Part shown: positions 1 to 8,133 of the stretch, piece by piece
Position numbering within the stretch: position 1 is the first letter of the stretch
Layout: each line of letters begins with the position of its first letter
Source: Clostridium sp. N3C
Lineage (GTDB): Bacteria; Bacillota; Clostridia; Clostridiales; Clostridiaceae
Reading direction: 5' to 3'
DNA: 64,000 nucleotides
NCBI RefSeq assembly: GCF_900095445.1
Contig: NZ_FMJL01000006.1
Span: 35,593 to 99,592, forward strand
Notes under the pieces: model-generated
Database searches by the model: none
Seen by the model: only the letters and a program-made list of their open reading frames with translations
What the model was told of the DNA's origin: nothing
Made by a program: the position numbers and the translations under genes

Positions 1-203
1 GTTAAGTGAGCAATATCATTGTATGTTTTACCTTGTTTAAGCATTTTTACAACCTGCATCCGCTGTCCCAGAGCCTTGATTTCTGTTATTGTACAAAGAT
101 CTTCAAAAAAACGATAACACTCTTCCCTATTTTTTAAGCTTAATATAGCATCAAATAGAAAATCCATTTCTGCATCCTGAAGCTTTGATCTATATTCACT
201 CAT
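1..203 (-). CDS. yerC: YerC/YecD family TrpR-related DNA-binding protein (partial, runs off left edge)
   Basis: The first 67 residues are visible and the 3' end lies outside the window. The protein starts MSEYRSKLQDAEMDFLFDAI and continues with a helical stretch containing EECYRFFEDLCTITEIKALGQR and KMLKQGKTYNDIAHL. This is the pattern of the small YerC/YecD family, about 100 residues, related to the Trp repressor helix-turn-helix. The start is an ATG with a perfect AGGAGG at 211-216. The family is a cytoplasmic, presumably DNA-binding protein whose regulon is poorly defined. The recognition helix (KTYNDIAHL) falls at the window edge. Family assignment is firm; the ligand and targets are unknown. 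Confidence 0.85.
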   Translation of the reverse strand, partial: MSEYRSKLQDAEMDFLFDAILSLKNREECYRFFEDLCTITEIKALGQRMQVVKMLKQGKTYNDIAHL

Positions 204-276
204 ATGTTTTCCTCCTAAATTATGTATTTATATATAGTCGCTTTTACACGGTAAACTCCTAAAGTCCTATACTAAT

Positions 277-305
277 ATTATATACCAACAAGTCATTTAG
301 GACAA
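277..305 (-). promoter_or_regulatory. sigma-A promoter for yerC
   Basis: On the minus strand there is TTGTCC (300-305), a 17-bp spacer and TATAAT (277-282). It lies about 75 bp upstream of the yerC start codon with no gene between. It is a near-consensus vegetative promoter seen by eye. Confidence 0.55.
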
Positions 306-394
306 TAAAAAAGAAATGCAGAAAGATAAAGAAGATAGGATTATTCAGCAGAAGAACAGCTCTTGAAAAGAAATATAGAAGAAATTAAAGATAA

Positions 395-580
395 TTAAAT
401 CTTAGTTTTATTGAATCTTATAATAATATTGGACAAAGTTCCAATTATCAAAGCTGGTATTACTAGTATTGTAAACATTGCAATAATTCCACTAAAGGTT
501 AAAGGCCCTAAAATCCCAAAGAAAATCCATGCAAATATCATAAGATAAACTACAATGTAATCAAACTTTCTCACTTTCAT
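395..580 (-). CDS. small two-helix membrane protein, function unknown
   Basis: A 61-residue protein starting MKVRKFDYIVVYLM, with two hydrophobic segments (roughly residues 8-28 and 31-52) and a basic tail ending RFNKTKI. A longer frame begins 12 codons upstream at 616. The internal ATG at 580 is preferred because GGTGA lies about 8 nt before it, while the upstream ATG has no ribosome binding site. It is separated from yerC by that gene's promoter region and has no operon partner. I do not recognise a family. It could be a non-coding stretch that is hydrophobic by chance, but length, topology and ribosome binding site favour a gene. Confidence 0.5.
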   Translation of the reverse strand: MKVRKFDYIVVYLMIFAWIFFGILGPLTFSGIIAMFTILVIPALIIGTLSNIIIRFNKTKI

Positions 581-802
581 AAAATTGTCACCAGCCTTCA
601 TTATAGTTGAGATCACATAAATTAATATTATCTAAGGATCTACATTAATATAAGTATTATAGCTTCCCTAATAATATGTTTATTTATCTATATCCTCAAC
701 AGCAACTTTTAATATGATATTTTGCATGCAATCATTCAATTTATATTATCTGCCCATGATTAACCTCAAAACTTAGTACATTCTAATCTTATCAATAAAA
801 AA

Positions 803-892
803 GCAAAAAAGGAAAAACACAACCCTTGGGGCTAGGTTGTGTTCGCATCTAAATAAAAAGGGGGCTATTTAATCTTTTTATTTATCCTTGCA
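803..892 (-). ncRNA. putative small RNA with two C-rich stem-loops
   Basis: A near-consensus promoter at 898-926 would start a transcript near 891. That transcript folds into two hairpins and ends in a T-tract at about 803. Hairpin 1 has an 11-bp stem (874-884 with 850-860) and a loop containing ATAGCCCC. Hairpin 2 is the terminator: a 9-bp stem (835-843 with 816-824) with loop TAGCCCCAAG. The same TAGCCCC motif in both loops would expose C-runs able to pair with GGGG of Shine-Dalgarno sequences, as known for C-rich-loop sRNAs of Firmicutes (RsaE/RoxS, LhrC). An 18-codon ORF (ATG at 849) runs through the terminator but has no convincing ribosome binding site. The name and targets are inference; the promoter and both hairpins are seen in sequence. 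Confidence 0.5.
816..843 (-). terminator. rho-independent terminator of the putative sRNA, also downstream of rsuA
   Basis: A perfect 9-bp stem with arms 835-843 and 816-824 has a 10-nt loop. On the minus strand it is followed by TTTCC and TTTTTT. It is the first strong terminator after the rsuA gene as well. Confidence 0.75.
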
Positions 893-897
893 ACTTT

Positions 898-926
898 ATT
901 ATATATAATTCAACATTATTTTGCAA
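898..926 (-). promoter_or_regulatory. promoter of the putative sRNA
   Basis: On the minus strand there is TTGCAA (921-926), a 17-bp spacer and TATAAT (898-903). It is placed between the rsuA stop codon and the two-hairpin RNA. It drives nothing else that can be seen before the terminator at 816-843. Confidence 0.55.
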
Positions 927-990
927 GTCCATTTTAAAAAATAAATTGTAAACATTTAATCAATATGAAGGAAAACTTTCAAAATTTAAT

Positions 991-1725
991 TTATTCATCC
1001 AATAATCCTACAGCTTCTTTTAACTGAGTTAATTCTTCTTCCGTTAATTCCCTGTATTCTCCCTCTTCTAAATTTTCGTCTAACTTCAAAGGTCCAAAGG
1101 ATATTCTTTTTAAGTACATAACCTTTTTATTAACACTTTCAAACATTCTCTTTACCTGATGAAACTTACCTTCCTGCAAAGTAACTAATACCTCAGAGCC
1201 TTCTTCTGAAGCTTCCAAAATTTCCAATTTTGCAGGAAGACACTTATAACCATCATCTAAAACAACGCCCTTTTGAAAGGACTTTATGTCCTTCTCATCT
1301 ACCCTTTTATCTATTTTGGCATAATAAACTTTATCTACGTGCCATTTAGGTGAAATCAATCTATGATTTAGCTCTCCATCATTGGTAAGTAAAAGAAAGC
1401 CAACGGTGTCCTTATCTAATCTGCCTACTGGAAAGGGATTAAAAACACTATGTTGAACTTCAAGTAAATCCACCACAGTTTCATCATAATTATCAAAGGT
1501 AGCAGAAACTACCCCTGCAGGCTTATTCATTAGCAAGTAAATATATTTTTTATAAATGACCTTTTCATCACCAATATATATCTCACTCTTCTCTGGATCA
1601 ACTGACATGCCACTATCTTTAACTACCTGATTATCTACAGTAACTAGCCCCTTTCTAACTATGCCTTTTATTTCCTTTCTGCTGCCATAACCCAAATTAC
1701 TCAAGATTTTATCTAATCGTTCCAG
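991..1725 (-). CDS. 16S/23S rRNA pseudouridine synthase, RsuA/RluB/E/F family
   Basis: Isomerises a specific uridine to pseudouridine in ribosomal RNA. An N-terminal S4 RNA-binding domain (ERLDKILSNLGYGSRKE, residues 2-18 onward) is followed by the catalytic domain. The family signature GRLDKDTVGFLLLTNDGEL contains the catalytic Asp. The frame has an ATG-less 5' end: TTG at 1704 would cut off the RLDKIL strand of the S4 domain. CTG at 1725 restores the usual family N-terminus and sits 6 nt after GAGGAGGGG, so CTG is proposed as the start; ATT at 1731 is a less likely alternative. Which rRNA position is modified cannot be told from sequence. The enzyme call is firm; the CTG start is an inference. 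Confidence 0.85.
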   Translation of the reverse strand: MERLDKILSNLGYGSRKEIKGIVRKGLVTVDNQVVKDSGMSVDPEKSEIYIGDEKVIYKKYIYLLMNKPAGVVSATFDNYDETVVDLLEVQHSVFNPFPVGRLDKDTVGFLLLTNDGELNHRLISPKWHVDKVYYAKIDKRVDEKDIKSFQKGVVLDDGYKCLPAKLEILEASEEGSEVLVTLQEGKFHQVKRMFESVNKKVMYLKRISFGPLKLDENLEEGEYRELTEEELTQLKEAVGLLDE

Positions 1726-1841
1726 GAAAATCCCCTCCTCAATATGTATACACCTATATTTCCTAGGTAATTTTTTGTCTAATTTATATTCTACAATATA
1801 TAAGCTCCTTATTCCAATATTAAATTATAGAAGTGAAAACT

Positions 1842-1876
1842 AAGGCTCCTTCACATAAATCTGTGAAAGAAGCCCT
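1842..1876 (-). terminator. terminator after the triple-tyrosine repeat gene
   Basis: Long imperfect hairpin whose arms pair TTCACA with TGTGAA and AAGGCT with AGCCCT. On the minus strand it is followed by TTAGTTTT. It lies just past the stop codon at 1912. Confidence 0.55.
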
Positions 1877-1911
1877 AAGAAATCTACAGCACTAAATTTT
1901 TTATAAAGCAA

Positions 1912-3915
1912 TTACTCTACTTTAAATTCCACCATATCATAGTCCTCGTAAGAATTTTCATTATAAAAACTTTTCACTAAGGCCAACAATTTATAAGTCC
2001 CTTGTTTATAAGGCATAAAGCTATAATAATTAATCTTACTATATTTTTGTACCAAATTCCATTGTCCTTGCTCCATTAGATAAAATTCATAGTGCAAGTC
2101 CCTGCCCCCATCAGCTTTTACAGTGAATACTGTTCCTTCGTTTACCTTTAATTTTACTTTATCCCTTAGAATTTTTGTGTTTGCTACTGGAACTGCATCC
2201 TTTATATATAATCTGATAACCTTTTTAGAATCAAAAAACTGATCACTTGCCTTATCCTTAGCCATTATTTCTAATATATATTCTCCTCGACATCTAGGCT
2301 CTAATAGATAGCTCTTATCTTCTATATAGTCTGTTTCTTCTACCGTATGTTTATTAATTTTTAAAACATACTTTATCAAGGTTTCATTTGTTCTTTGAGT
2401 AATTATATCAAACTTAATTTTATCCCCTACCATATAAATTTCTTTGGAAGGCATAAGCACATAGTCTATCTCTGCTGGTATAAACTCCATTACCTCTAGA
2501 TGCTTTATCTCATGGCAATCGTACTTCTGTTTAGAATACTTATCCTTAACCATTATTTCCATAGTGTAACTGCCTATACCTTCTGGAGTGAAATTAACCC
2601 AATTGCAAGTACTATAATCTACCCATTCAATTTCCTTTCCTTCTTTTAAAACCTTGAAAGCATACCTTAAATCCGAACCTCCAGTAGCCATTACACTTAC
2701 ATGAATATTTTCTCCCCTAACAAAATTCTCTTCTTTATTCATTATAACTTCTTTTATTTTCACTTCATTATTTGATACTTCATCGATAAGAAACTCCATC
2801 TCAGCACTTTCTTCAAACTTTCCTTTAAAACTCTCATCTTTAACCCAAAGGGTAATTTTATACTTACCAGCCTTTTGAGGTTTCCAAGTATAATGATCCT
2901 CTTTTATGTAGTCAGAATCCTCTGAGTAATTACCATCTATTATATATCTATATAATAGTTTTCTTCCACCATCAACCACTGCTCTTAATTCTATATCACT
3001 GTCTACTATCTGTGGTGAAATTAAATCACTGGTAAAGCTTATAATTTTTATTTCTTTATATGGTTTTACCGTATAAGCAATTAAAGCTCTATCATCATAT
3101 TGATTTTGCGAATACATATCCTTAGCTAAACACAGAATTTTATAGTCTCCTGCTTTTCTTTCCACATAGCTTACTATTCGCTTAGTTGAGTAATCCTGAA
3201 TCACTTCTGCCTTTCCATTAGCATCAATTTTTATAAACTTATAAAGAATCATTCTATTATCTTCATATTGTGCATCCACTTGAAATATTAGATCCTTATA
3301 AGCTAATAGTTCCGTAGAAAGACACTTAAAATCTTTAATTTCTAATGGTTGTACAGTATCAACATTAAAATCCACCTTATAAAAATCATCATAATTATTC
3401 TTGGAATCTAACATTTTACATTCCACTAGAAGTTGATGCTTACCTGCAGTTTTAACTGTAATGCTAAGAGTGTTATCAGCACTATAATCCTTAATAAGTT
3501 CCCAGTTGTCTCCGCTGCAAATCCAGTACTTGTAAACTACTGGAGCAACACTGGACTCCACAGACACATGAAGCTTGTCCCCCACCTTTAATTGGTTGTT
3601 ATTTAGACTTACTTGGTTAATAAGTTTTGTTTCTACTTCACCTATAATGTAATCTGTTCTAGCAACATAATCAAAAGGCTTTGTGCTATCCATTTTCTTA
3701 GCCTGCACCATAACTATGTATTTACCATCCTTATTTGGTGTCCAAATTGTATAATTCTTTTCTGTGAAATCCTCAATAGTATCCCATATACCGTCACAAC
3801 CTATTATGAACTTATATAATAGCTTTTCTTCATTAAACTTGTCTACATACACTTTTATAGCATTGTTTTTAGCAGTTGGGCTTGGAATACTAAAATTGAT
3901 TTCCATGTTACTCAT
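1912..3915 (-). CDS. triple-tyrosine (Y_Y_Y) repeat protein, seven tandem Ig-like domains
   Basis: 667 residues made almost entirely of seven repeats of about 95 residues. Each repeat has the pattern Y-[KR]-[FY], then a variable loop, DY (or DF), then a G-x-Y-x-[IL] strand, KDx(3)S and YD. Examples are YKFIIGCDGIWDTIEDFTEKNY and YEFYLMEQGQWNLVQKYS. This resembles the Y_Y_Y domain attached to sensors and amidases in clostridia. There is no signal peptide, no membrane segment and no catalytic domain, so the protein appears cytoplasmic or non-classically exported. The start ATG follows GAGGTGA. It is divergent from the pullulanase gene with only 105 bp between them, which suggests a shared promoter region and perhaps a role in glycan binding. 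That role is inference. Confidence 0.7.
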   Translation of the reverse strand: MSNMEINFSIPSPTAKNNAIKVYVDKFNEEKLLYKFIIGCDGIWDTIEDFTEKNYTIWTPNKDGKYIVMVQAKKMDSTKPFDYVARTDYIIGEVETKLINQVSLNNNQLKVGDKLHVSVESSVAPVVYKYWICSGDNWELIKDYSADNTLSITVKTAGKHQLLVECKMLDSKNNYDDFYKVDFNVDTVQPLEIKDFKCLSTELLAYKDLIFQVDAQYEDNRMILYKFIKIDANGKAEVIQDYSTKRIVSYVERKAGDYKILCLAKDMYSQNQYDDRALIAYTVKPYKEIKIISFTSDLISPQIVDSDIELRAVVDGGRKLLYRYIIDGNYSEDSDYIKEDHYTWKPQKAGKYKITLWVKDESFKGKFEESAEMEFLIDEVSNNEVKIKEVIMNKEENFVRGENIHVSVMATGGSDLRYAFKVLKEGKEIEWVDYSTCNWVNFTPEGIGSYTMEIMVKDKYSKQKYDCHEIKHLEVMEFIPAEIDYVLMPSKEIYMVGDKIKFDIITQRTNETLIKYVLKINKHTVEETDYIEDKSYLLEPRCRGEYILEIMAKDKASDQFFDSKKVIRLYIKDAVPVANTKILRDKVKLKVNEGTVFTVKADGGRDLHYEFYLMEQGQWNLVQKYSKINYYSFMPYKQGTYKLLALVKSFYNENSYEDYDMVEFKVE

Positions 3916-4020
3916 AGACTATATCACCTCATCATAAGATATATTTTTATTTTTAGTTTAAAGTAATGAAGCTTTATAATATAATAGTACTGTAATACTA
4001 TGTAAGGAGGACTGACGCTA

Positions 4021-6156
4021 ATGTATATCCAAAAATGTTCTCTAATTAATTTTACCACAATTTCTGTATTAATTGGAGATTTTTCACAATTTGATTATAA
4101 TAATTTTATAGTCAAAAACGGCGATATTTCAATAAATCCAGAGAATGTGACAATAAACAACAACCAAGTACTTATTAATCTTAAAAATGCCATAGACATA
4201 AAAAAAGAAACCACTGTTTTCTACAATGATCTCAGTGCAAAAGTTAGCTATTTTTCCTTTTACTCCTCAGAAGAATTTCATAATACCTACTATACTAACA
4301 AAGAACTTGGTGCAATATATACCAAAGACCACACAATTTTTAGACTTTGGTCACCAGTAGCTTCCTTTGTAAATCTTTTGATATATGAAAACGGCGATCC
4401 TTCTGTAGAGGGAGAAGTAAAAAAATTTACAATGGTGGAGGATAAAGGCCTTTGGGAAATTAAGATAGATGGAGATCTAAAGGGATCTTTTTATACTTAT
4501 GAGATAAATGTATTTGGAGAAACAAATGAAGTTGTAGATCCCTATGCTAAAGCTTGTGGCATTAATGGCCTAAGAGGTGCTATTGTAAACTTAAGGGAAA
4601 CAACACCTGATAATTTTTACTCTTATAAGGGACCAAACTTTGAACATTATAATGATGCAATTATATATGAAGCTAACATAAGAGATATATCGGTACATCC
4701 CGACAGTGGTATTGCTCATAAGGGCAAGTATCTAGGCTTAGCTGAAGAAAATACTAAGTCCTCAAAGGGAGTAAGTACTGGACTGTCCCACATACTAGAA
4801 TTAGGTGTAACCCATGTTCAACTTATGCCTATATTTGATTACTCCTATTTAAGTGTAGATGAAAGACATCCTTATAAATATAATTGGGGTTACGATCCTC
4901 AAAACTACAATATACCAGAGGGAAGTTATTCTACAGATCCATATAACCCAACTATCAGAATACGTGAACTAAAAGAGCTAATAAAAACTCTGCACAAGCA
5001 TGGTTTAGGTGTTATTATGGATGTGGTTTATAACCATGTCTTTCATCATGAAACCTCTAATTTTGAAAAAATCTTCCCAGGCTACTACTTCAGGCAATAC
5101 GATGATGGTTCTATAAGCCAAGGTACTGGCTGTGGTAATGATACAGCATCAGAAAGATCTATGGTAAGAAAGTTCATCATCGATTCTGTAATGTATTGGG
5201 CAAAAGAATATAATTTAGATGGCTTCAGATTTGATCTTATGGGCATTCATGATATAGAAACCATGAAGCAAATCTATGAAAACCTAAAATCACTAGGAAG
5301 AAAGTTCATTGTTTATGGAGAAGGTTGGTATCTTAATACTAATCTTAGAGATGATCAAAAAGCCAATATATACAATAGCTTCCAATTGAAGAACATTGGT
5401 TTCTTTAATGATAAAATTAGAGACGCTGTAAAAGGAAGCGTATTTAATATACATGAAAGAGGTTTCGTAAGTGATAATGAATCAACGGTAGACACTATAA
5501 AGTTTTGTGCAGCCGGTTGCGCACTAAATATCTTTGGAAAACCTGCTACTTTCTATTCCCCAGAGCAGAACATAAATTACTCTTCTTGTCATGATAATTA
5601 TACTTTATGGGATAAACTTAAATTGAGTTGTCCAGATGCTTCAGAAGAAGAGCTTAAAAATATGAGTAAGTTAGCAGACGGAATAGTTCTTACTTCCATA
5701 GGAGTTCCCTTTATACATGCTGGTGCTGAATTTTGCAGAACAAAGGGTGGTATAGAAAATAGCTACAACAGTGCTGATACCATAAATAGAATGGACTGGT
5801 ATGAAAAAGCTAACTTCTTAGACGTAATGGAATATTACAAAGGATTAATAAAATTAAGAAAAGAGCACAAGGCTTTTAGAATGTATGATAGGGAGCAAGT
5901 AGCCAACCATCTAAAATTCCTGCCAGGAGCCAGAAGCTGTGTGGCTTTCATTCTTGAAAACCATGCTAACGGTGACACTTGGAAGGATATAGTTGTAATA
6001 TATAATGGAGCCAACCATTGTAATTCTGTAAGTATACCAGAAGGCTCTTGGAATGTTGTTGTTAACAAAAATTCTGCTGGCACTGATATTATTGAAACTA
6101 TAGAAGGCAACAATGTTGCTGTGGAATCCACATCAATGATGGTGCTTTACAGGTAA
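4021..6156 (+). CDS. pulA: type I pullulanase, cytoplasmic debranching enzyme
   Basis: Hydrolyses alpha-1,6 branch points of pullulan, glycogen and limit dextrins. The protein has 711 residues: an N-terminal beta region, a CBM48-like module (about 95-195), then the GH13 barrel and a C-terminal beta domain. The type I signature YNWGYDP is at residues 287-293. Conserved GH13 regions are DVVYNHV (334-340), GFRFDLMG with nucleophile D405, YGEGW with acid/base E434, and SCHDN with D525. There is no signal peptide, so the substrate is probably intracellular glycogen or imported maltodextrin. An AAGGAGGA sequence lies about 10 nt before the ATG. The gene is monocistronic and divergent from the triple-tyrosine gene. 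Confidence 0.95.
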   Translation: MYIQKCSLINFTTISVLIGDFSQFDYNNFIVKNGDISINPENVTINNNQVLINLKNAIDIKKETTVFYNDLSAKVSYFSFYSSEEFHNTYYTNKELGAIYTKDHTIFRLWSPVASFVNLLIYENGDPSVEGEVKKFTMVEDKGLWEIKIDGDLKGSFYTYEINVFGETNEVVDPYAKACGINGLRGAIVNLRETTPDNFYSYKGPNFEHYNDAIIYEANIRDISVHPDSGIAHKGKYLGLAEENTKSSKGVSTGLSHILELGVTHVQLMPIFDYSYLSVDERHPYKYNWGYDPQNYNIPEGSYSTDPYNPTIRIRELKELIKTLHKHGLGVIMDVVYNHVFHHETSNFEKIFPGYYFRQYDDGSISQGTGCGNDTASERSMVRKFIIDSVMYWAKEYNLDGFRFDLMGIHDIETMKQIYENLKSLGRKFIVYGEGWYLNTNLRDDQKANIYNSFQLKNIGFFNDKIRDAVKGSVFNIHERGFVSDNESTVDTIKFCAAGCALNIFGKPATFYSPEQNINYSSCHDNYTLWDKLKLSCPDASEEELKNMSKLADGIVLTSIGVPFIHAGAEFCRTKGGIENSYNSADTINRMDWYEKANFLDVMEYYKGLIKLRKEHKAFRMYDREQVANHLKFLPGARSCVAFILENHANGDTWKDIVVIYNGANHCNSVSIPEGSWNVVVNKNSAGTDIIETIEGNNVAVESTSMMVLYR

Positions 6157-6201
6157 ACTGTAGCACCTTCTTTCTTTATTCATATACTTATGTAAAAAAT
6201 A

Positions 6202-6224
6202 AGAGACCCTTCTTCTGGGTCTCT
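6202..6224 (-). terminator. terminator between convergent pulA and yqxD
   Basis: Perfect 8-bp stem AGAGACCC/GGGTCTCT with a 7-nt loop, immediately past the yqxD stop codon. On the minus strand it is followed by ATTTTTTA. It may also stop pulA transcripts, although the plus-strand side has no T-run. Confidence 0.8.
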
Positions 6225-6227
6225 ATC

Positions 6228-6668
6228 TTAAATATTTGACTCTTTAATTAACTTTATTAACCTTTTCTCAAGCCTTTTATCATCTTCTGAGCTTCTCTTT
6301 TTGGGATTGTTAGTTCGGCCTCCAGCTCTACGAATTTCAGACTTAATATGTCTTTCTAACAGTAACCTATCAATATTATCTTCATTAAAAATATATCCTG
6401 AAGGACTTATACACTTTGCTCCCTTAGGTAGACACAGAGCTGCTACTCCATAGTCTTGAGTTACAATAATGTCGCCACTACTACAATTATTGACTACATA
6501 CATATCAACACTTTGAAAGCAGCTATCTACCAATCTAACTTCAGCATAATCACTGCTTATCATATGATGAATATCACAAAATATAAGCAAAGGTATGTTA
6601 AAGTCTTTAGCTATCCTTTCAATTACATGTCTTCCGGCGCAGCCATCTCCGTCTACTATTATTTTCAT
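6228..6668 (-). CDS. yqxD: YaiI/YqxD family protein (DUF188, PIN-like)
   Basis: 146 residues, the usual length of the family. It begins MKIIVDGDGCAGRHVIERIA, which carries the conserved DGDGC motif. It also has the family's GDIIVTQDYGVAALCLPKGA and RRAGGRTNNPKKRSSEDDKRL segments. The acidic residues fit a PIN-like nuclease fold, but no activity has been established for this family, so only the family name is given. The start lies 1 nt past the pgi stop codon, so the two genes form an operon and may be translationally coupled. Confidence 0.88.
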   Translation of the reverse strand: MKIIVDGDGCAGRHVIERIAKDFNIPLLIFCDIHHMISSDYAEVRLVDSCFQSVDMYVVNNCSSGDIIVTQDYGVAALCLPKGAKCISPSGYIFNEDNIDRLLLERHIKSEIRRAGGRTNNPKKRSSEDDKRLEKRLIKLIKESNI

Positions 6669-6669
6669 A

Positions 6670-8019
6670 TTATAGTCTACTTTCTAATTCTGACTTTAAA
6701 TCTTCATAACCAGGCTTTCCAAGAAGAGCAAACATGTTTTTCTTGTAAGCTTCTACACCTGGTTGATCAAATGGATTTATTCCTAATAAGTAAGCACTGA
6801 TTCCACAAGCCTTTTCAAAGAAATAAACCATGTAACCAAAGTAGTAAGCACTGATTTCTGGAATGTTTACAACGATATTAGGAACTCCTCCATCATTGTG
6901 AGCTAATAAAGTTCCTTGGAATGCCTTCTTATTTACGAAGTCCATAGTCTTTCCAGCTAAGAAGTTTAATCCATCAATATTTTCTTCACTGCTTTCAACT
7001 ACTACTTCTTTTCTTGGCTTTTCTATATTCAACACAGTTTCAAATATGTTTCTTCTTCCTTCTTGAATATATTGTCCCATAGAATGAAGGTCTGTAGAGA
7101 AATCAACGGATGCTGGGAACAAGCCTTTGTTGTCCTTTCCTTCACTTTCTCCATAAAGCTGTTTCCACCATTCACTGAAATAATGTAAAGCAGGTTCATA
7201 GTTTACAAGGATTTCTATAGCTTTACCCTTATTATAAAGCACGTTTCTTGCAGCTGCATACTTGTAACAATCATTGTTTGCTAGCTCTGGAGTTGAATAA
7301 GCTTCTCTAGCATCTGCAGCACCTTGCATCATTTCATCTATATTAACACCACTTACTGCTATAGGTAATAATCCTACTGCAGTTAATACTGAGTATCTTC
7401 CACCTACATCGTCAGGAATAACAAAAGTTTCATAGCCTTCTGCATCTGCTAAATTCTTCAAAGCACCTTTAGCCTTATCTGTAGTAGCAAATATTCTCTT
7501 CTTTGCTTCCTCTTTTCCGTATTTCTTTTCCATGTAGTCTTTGAATATTCTGAAGGCTAAAGCTGGTTCTGTTGTTGTTCCAGACTTTGATATAACATTT
7601 ACGGAAATGTCCATTCCTTCAATAGCTTCTAGTAAGTCTGCCATATATGTTGAACTAATGTTATTACCTACATATAATATTAATGGTGATTTTCTTCTTT
7701 CCTTAGGAAGCACATTGTAGAAGCTATGATTTAGCATTTCTATAGCCGCTCTAGCTCCAAGGTAAGATCCCCCGATACCGATAACTATAAGTGCATCAGA
7801 ATCCTGTCTTATTTTTTCTGCTGCTTTCTTGATTCTGTCAAATTCTTCCTTGTCGTAGTTTACTGGTAAGTCAACCCATCCTAAAAAGTCACTACCTGCT
7901 CCAGTTTTATTATGTAGAGTGTTGTGTGCGCTCTTAACCATTTCTGCCATATATGAAATTTCATGTTCAGCAACATATGGGCTTAATTTTGATAAATCTA
8001 AACTAATTCCTTTTGCCAT
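6670..8019 (-). CDS. pgi: glucose-6-phosphate isomerase
   Basis: Interconverts glucose 6-phosphate and fructose 6-phosphate in glycolysis. The 449-residue length is typical of Firmicutes. Landmarks are [15 protein letters not shown] (sugar-phosphate binding), [14 protein letters not shown], the [15 protein letters not shown] signature and [12 protein letters not shown]. The start [11 protein letters not shown] follows a GGAGG sequence. It is upstream partner of yqxD in a two-gene operon. Nearby pullulanase fits a sugar catabolism neighbourhood, although the pgi and pulA transcripts converge. Confidence 0.96.
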   Translation of the reverse strand: MAKGISLDLSKLSPYVAEHEISYMAEMVKSAHNTLHNKTGAGSDFLGWVDLPVNYDKEEFDRIKKAAEKIRQDSDALIVIGIGGSYLGARAAIEMLNHSFYNVLPKERRKSPLILYVGNNISSTYMADLLEAIEGMDISVNVISKSGTTTEPALAFRIFKDYMEKKYGKEEAKKRIFATTDKAKGALKNLADAEGYETFVIPDDVGGRYSVLTAVGLLPIAVSGVNIDEMMQGAADAREAYSTPELANNDCYKYAAARNVLYNKGKAIEILVNYEPALHYFSEWWKQLYGESEGKDNKGLFPASVDFSTDLHSMGQYIQEGRRNIFETVLNIEKPRKEVVVESSEENIDGLNFLAGKTMDFVNKKAFQGTLLAHNDGGVPNIVVNIPEISAYYFGYMVYFFEKACGISAYLLGINPFDQPGVEAYKKNMFALLGKPGYEDLKSELESRL

Positions 8020-8133
8020 TCAATAAAACCTCCATTTCTATCCCTTATAAAATTTTATTTTATTATCTAAATTAAATCAAGTCTATTAAGCAAAAATTTA
8101 TATATTTCAGTAACTTTCTGTCAATTAAACAAC

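Noticed and set aside
320..394. Coding-like tail ending EEQLLKRNIEEIKDN on the plus strand
   Set aside because: Only 18-19 codons after an in-frame stop and no start or partner; it could be a remnant but cannot be supported.
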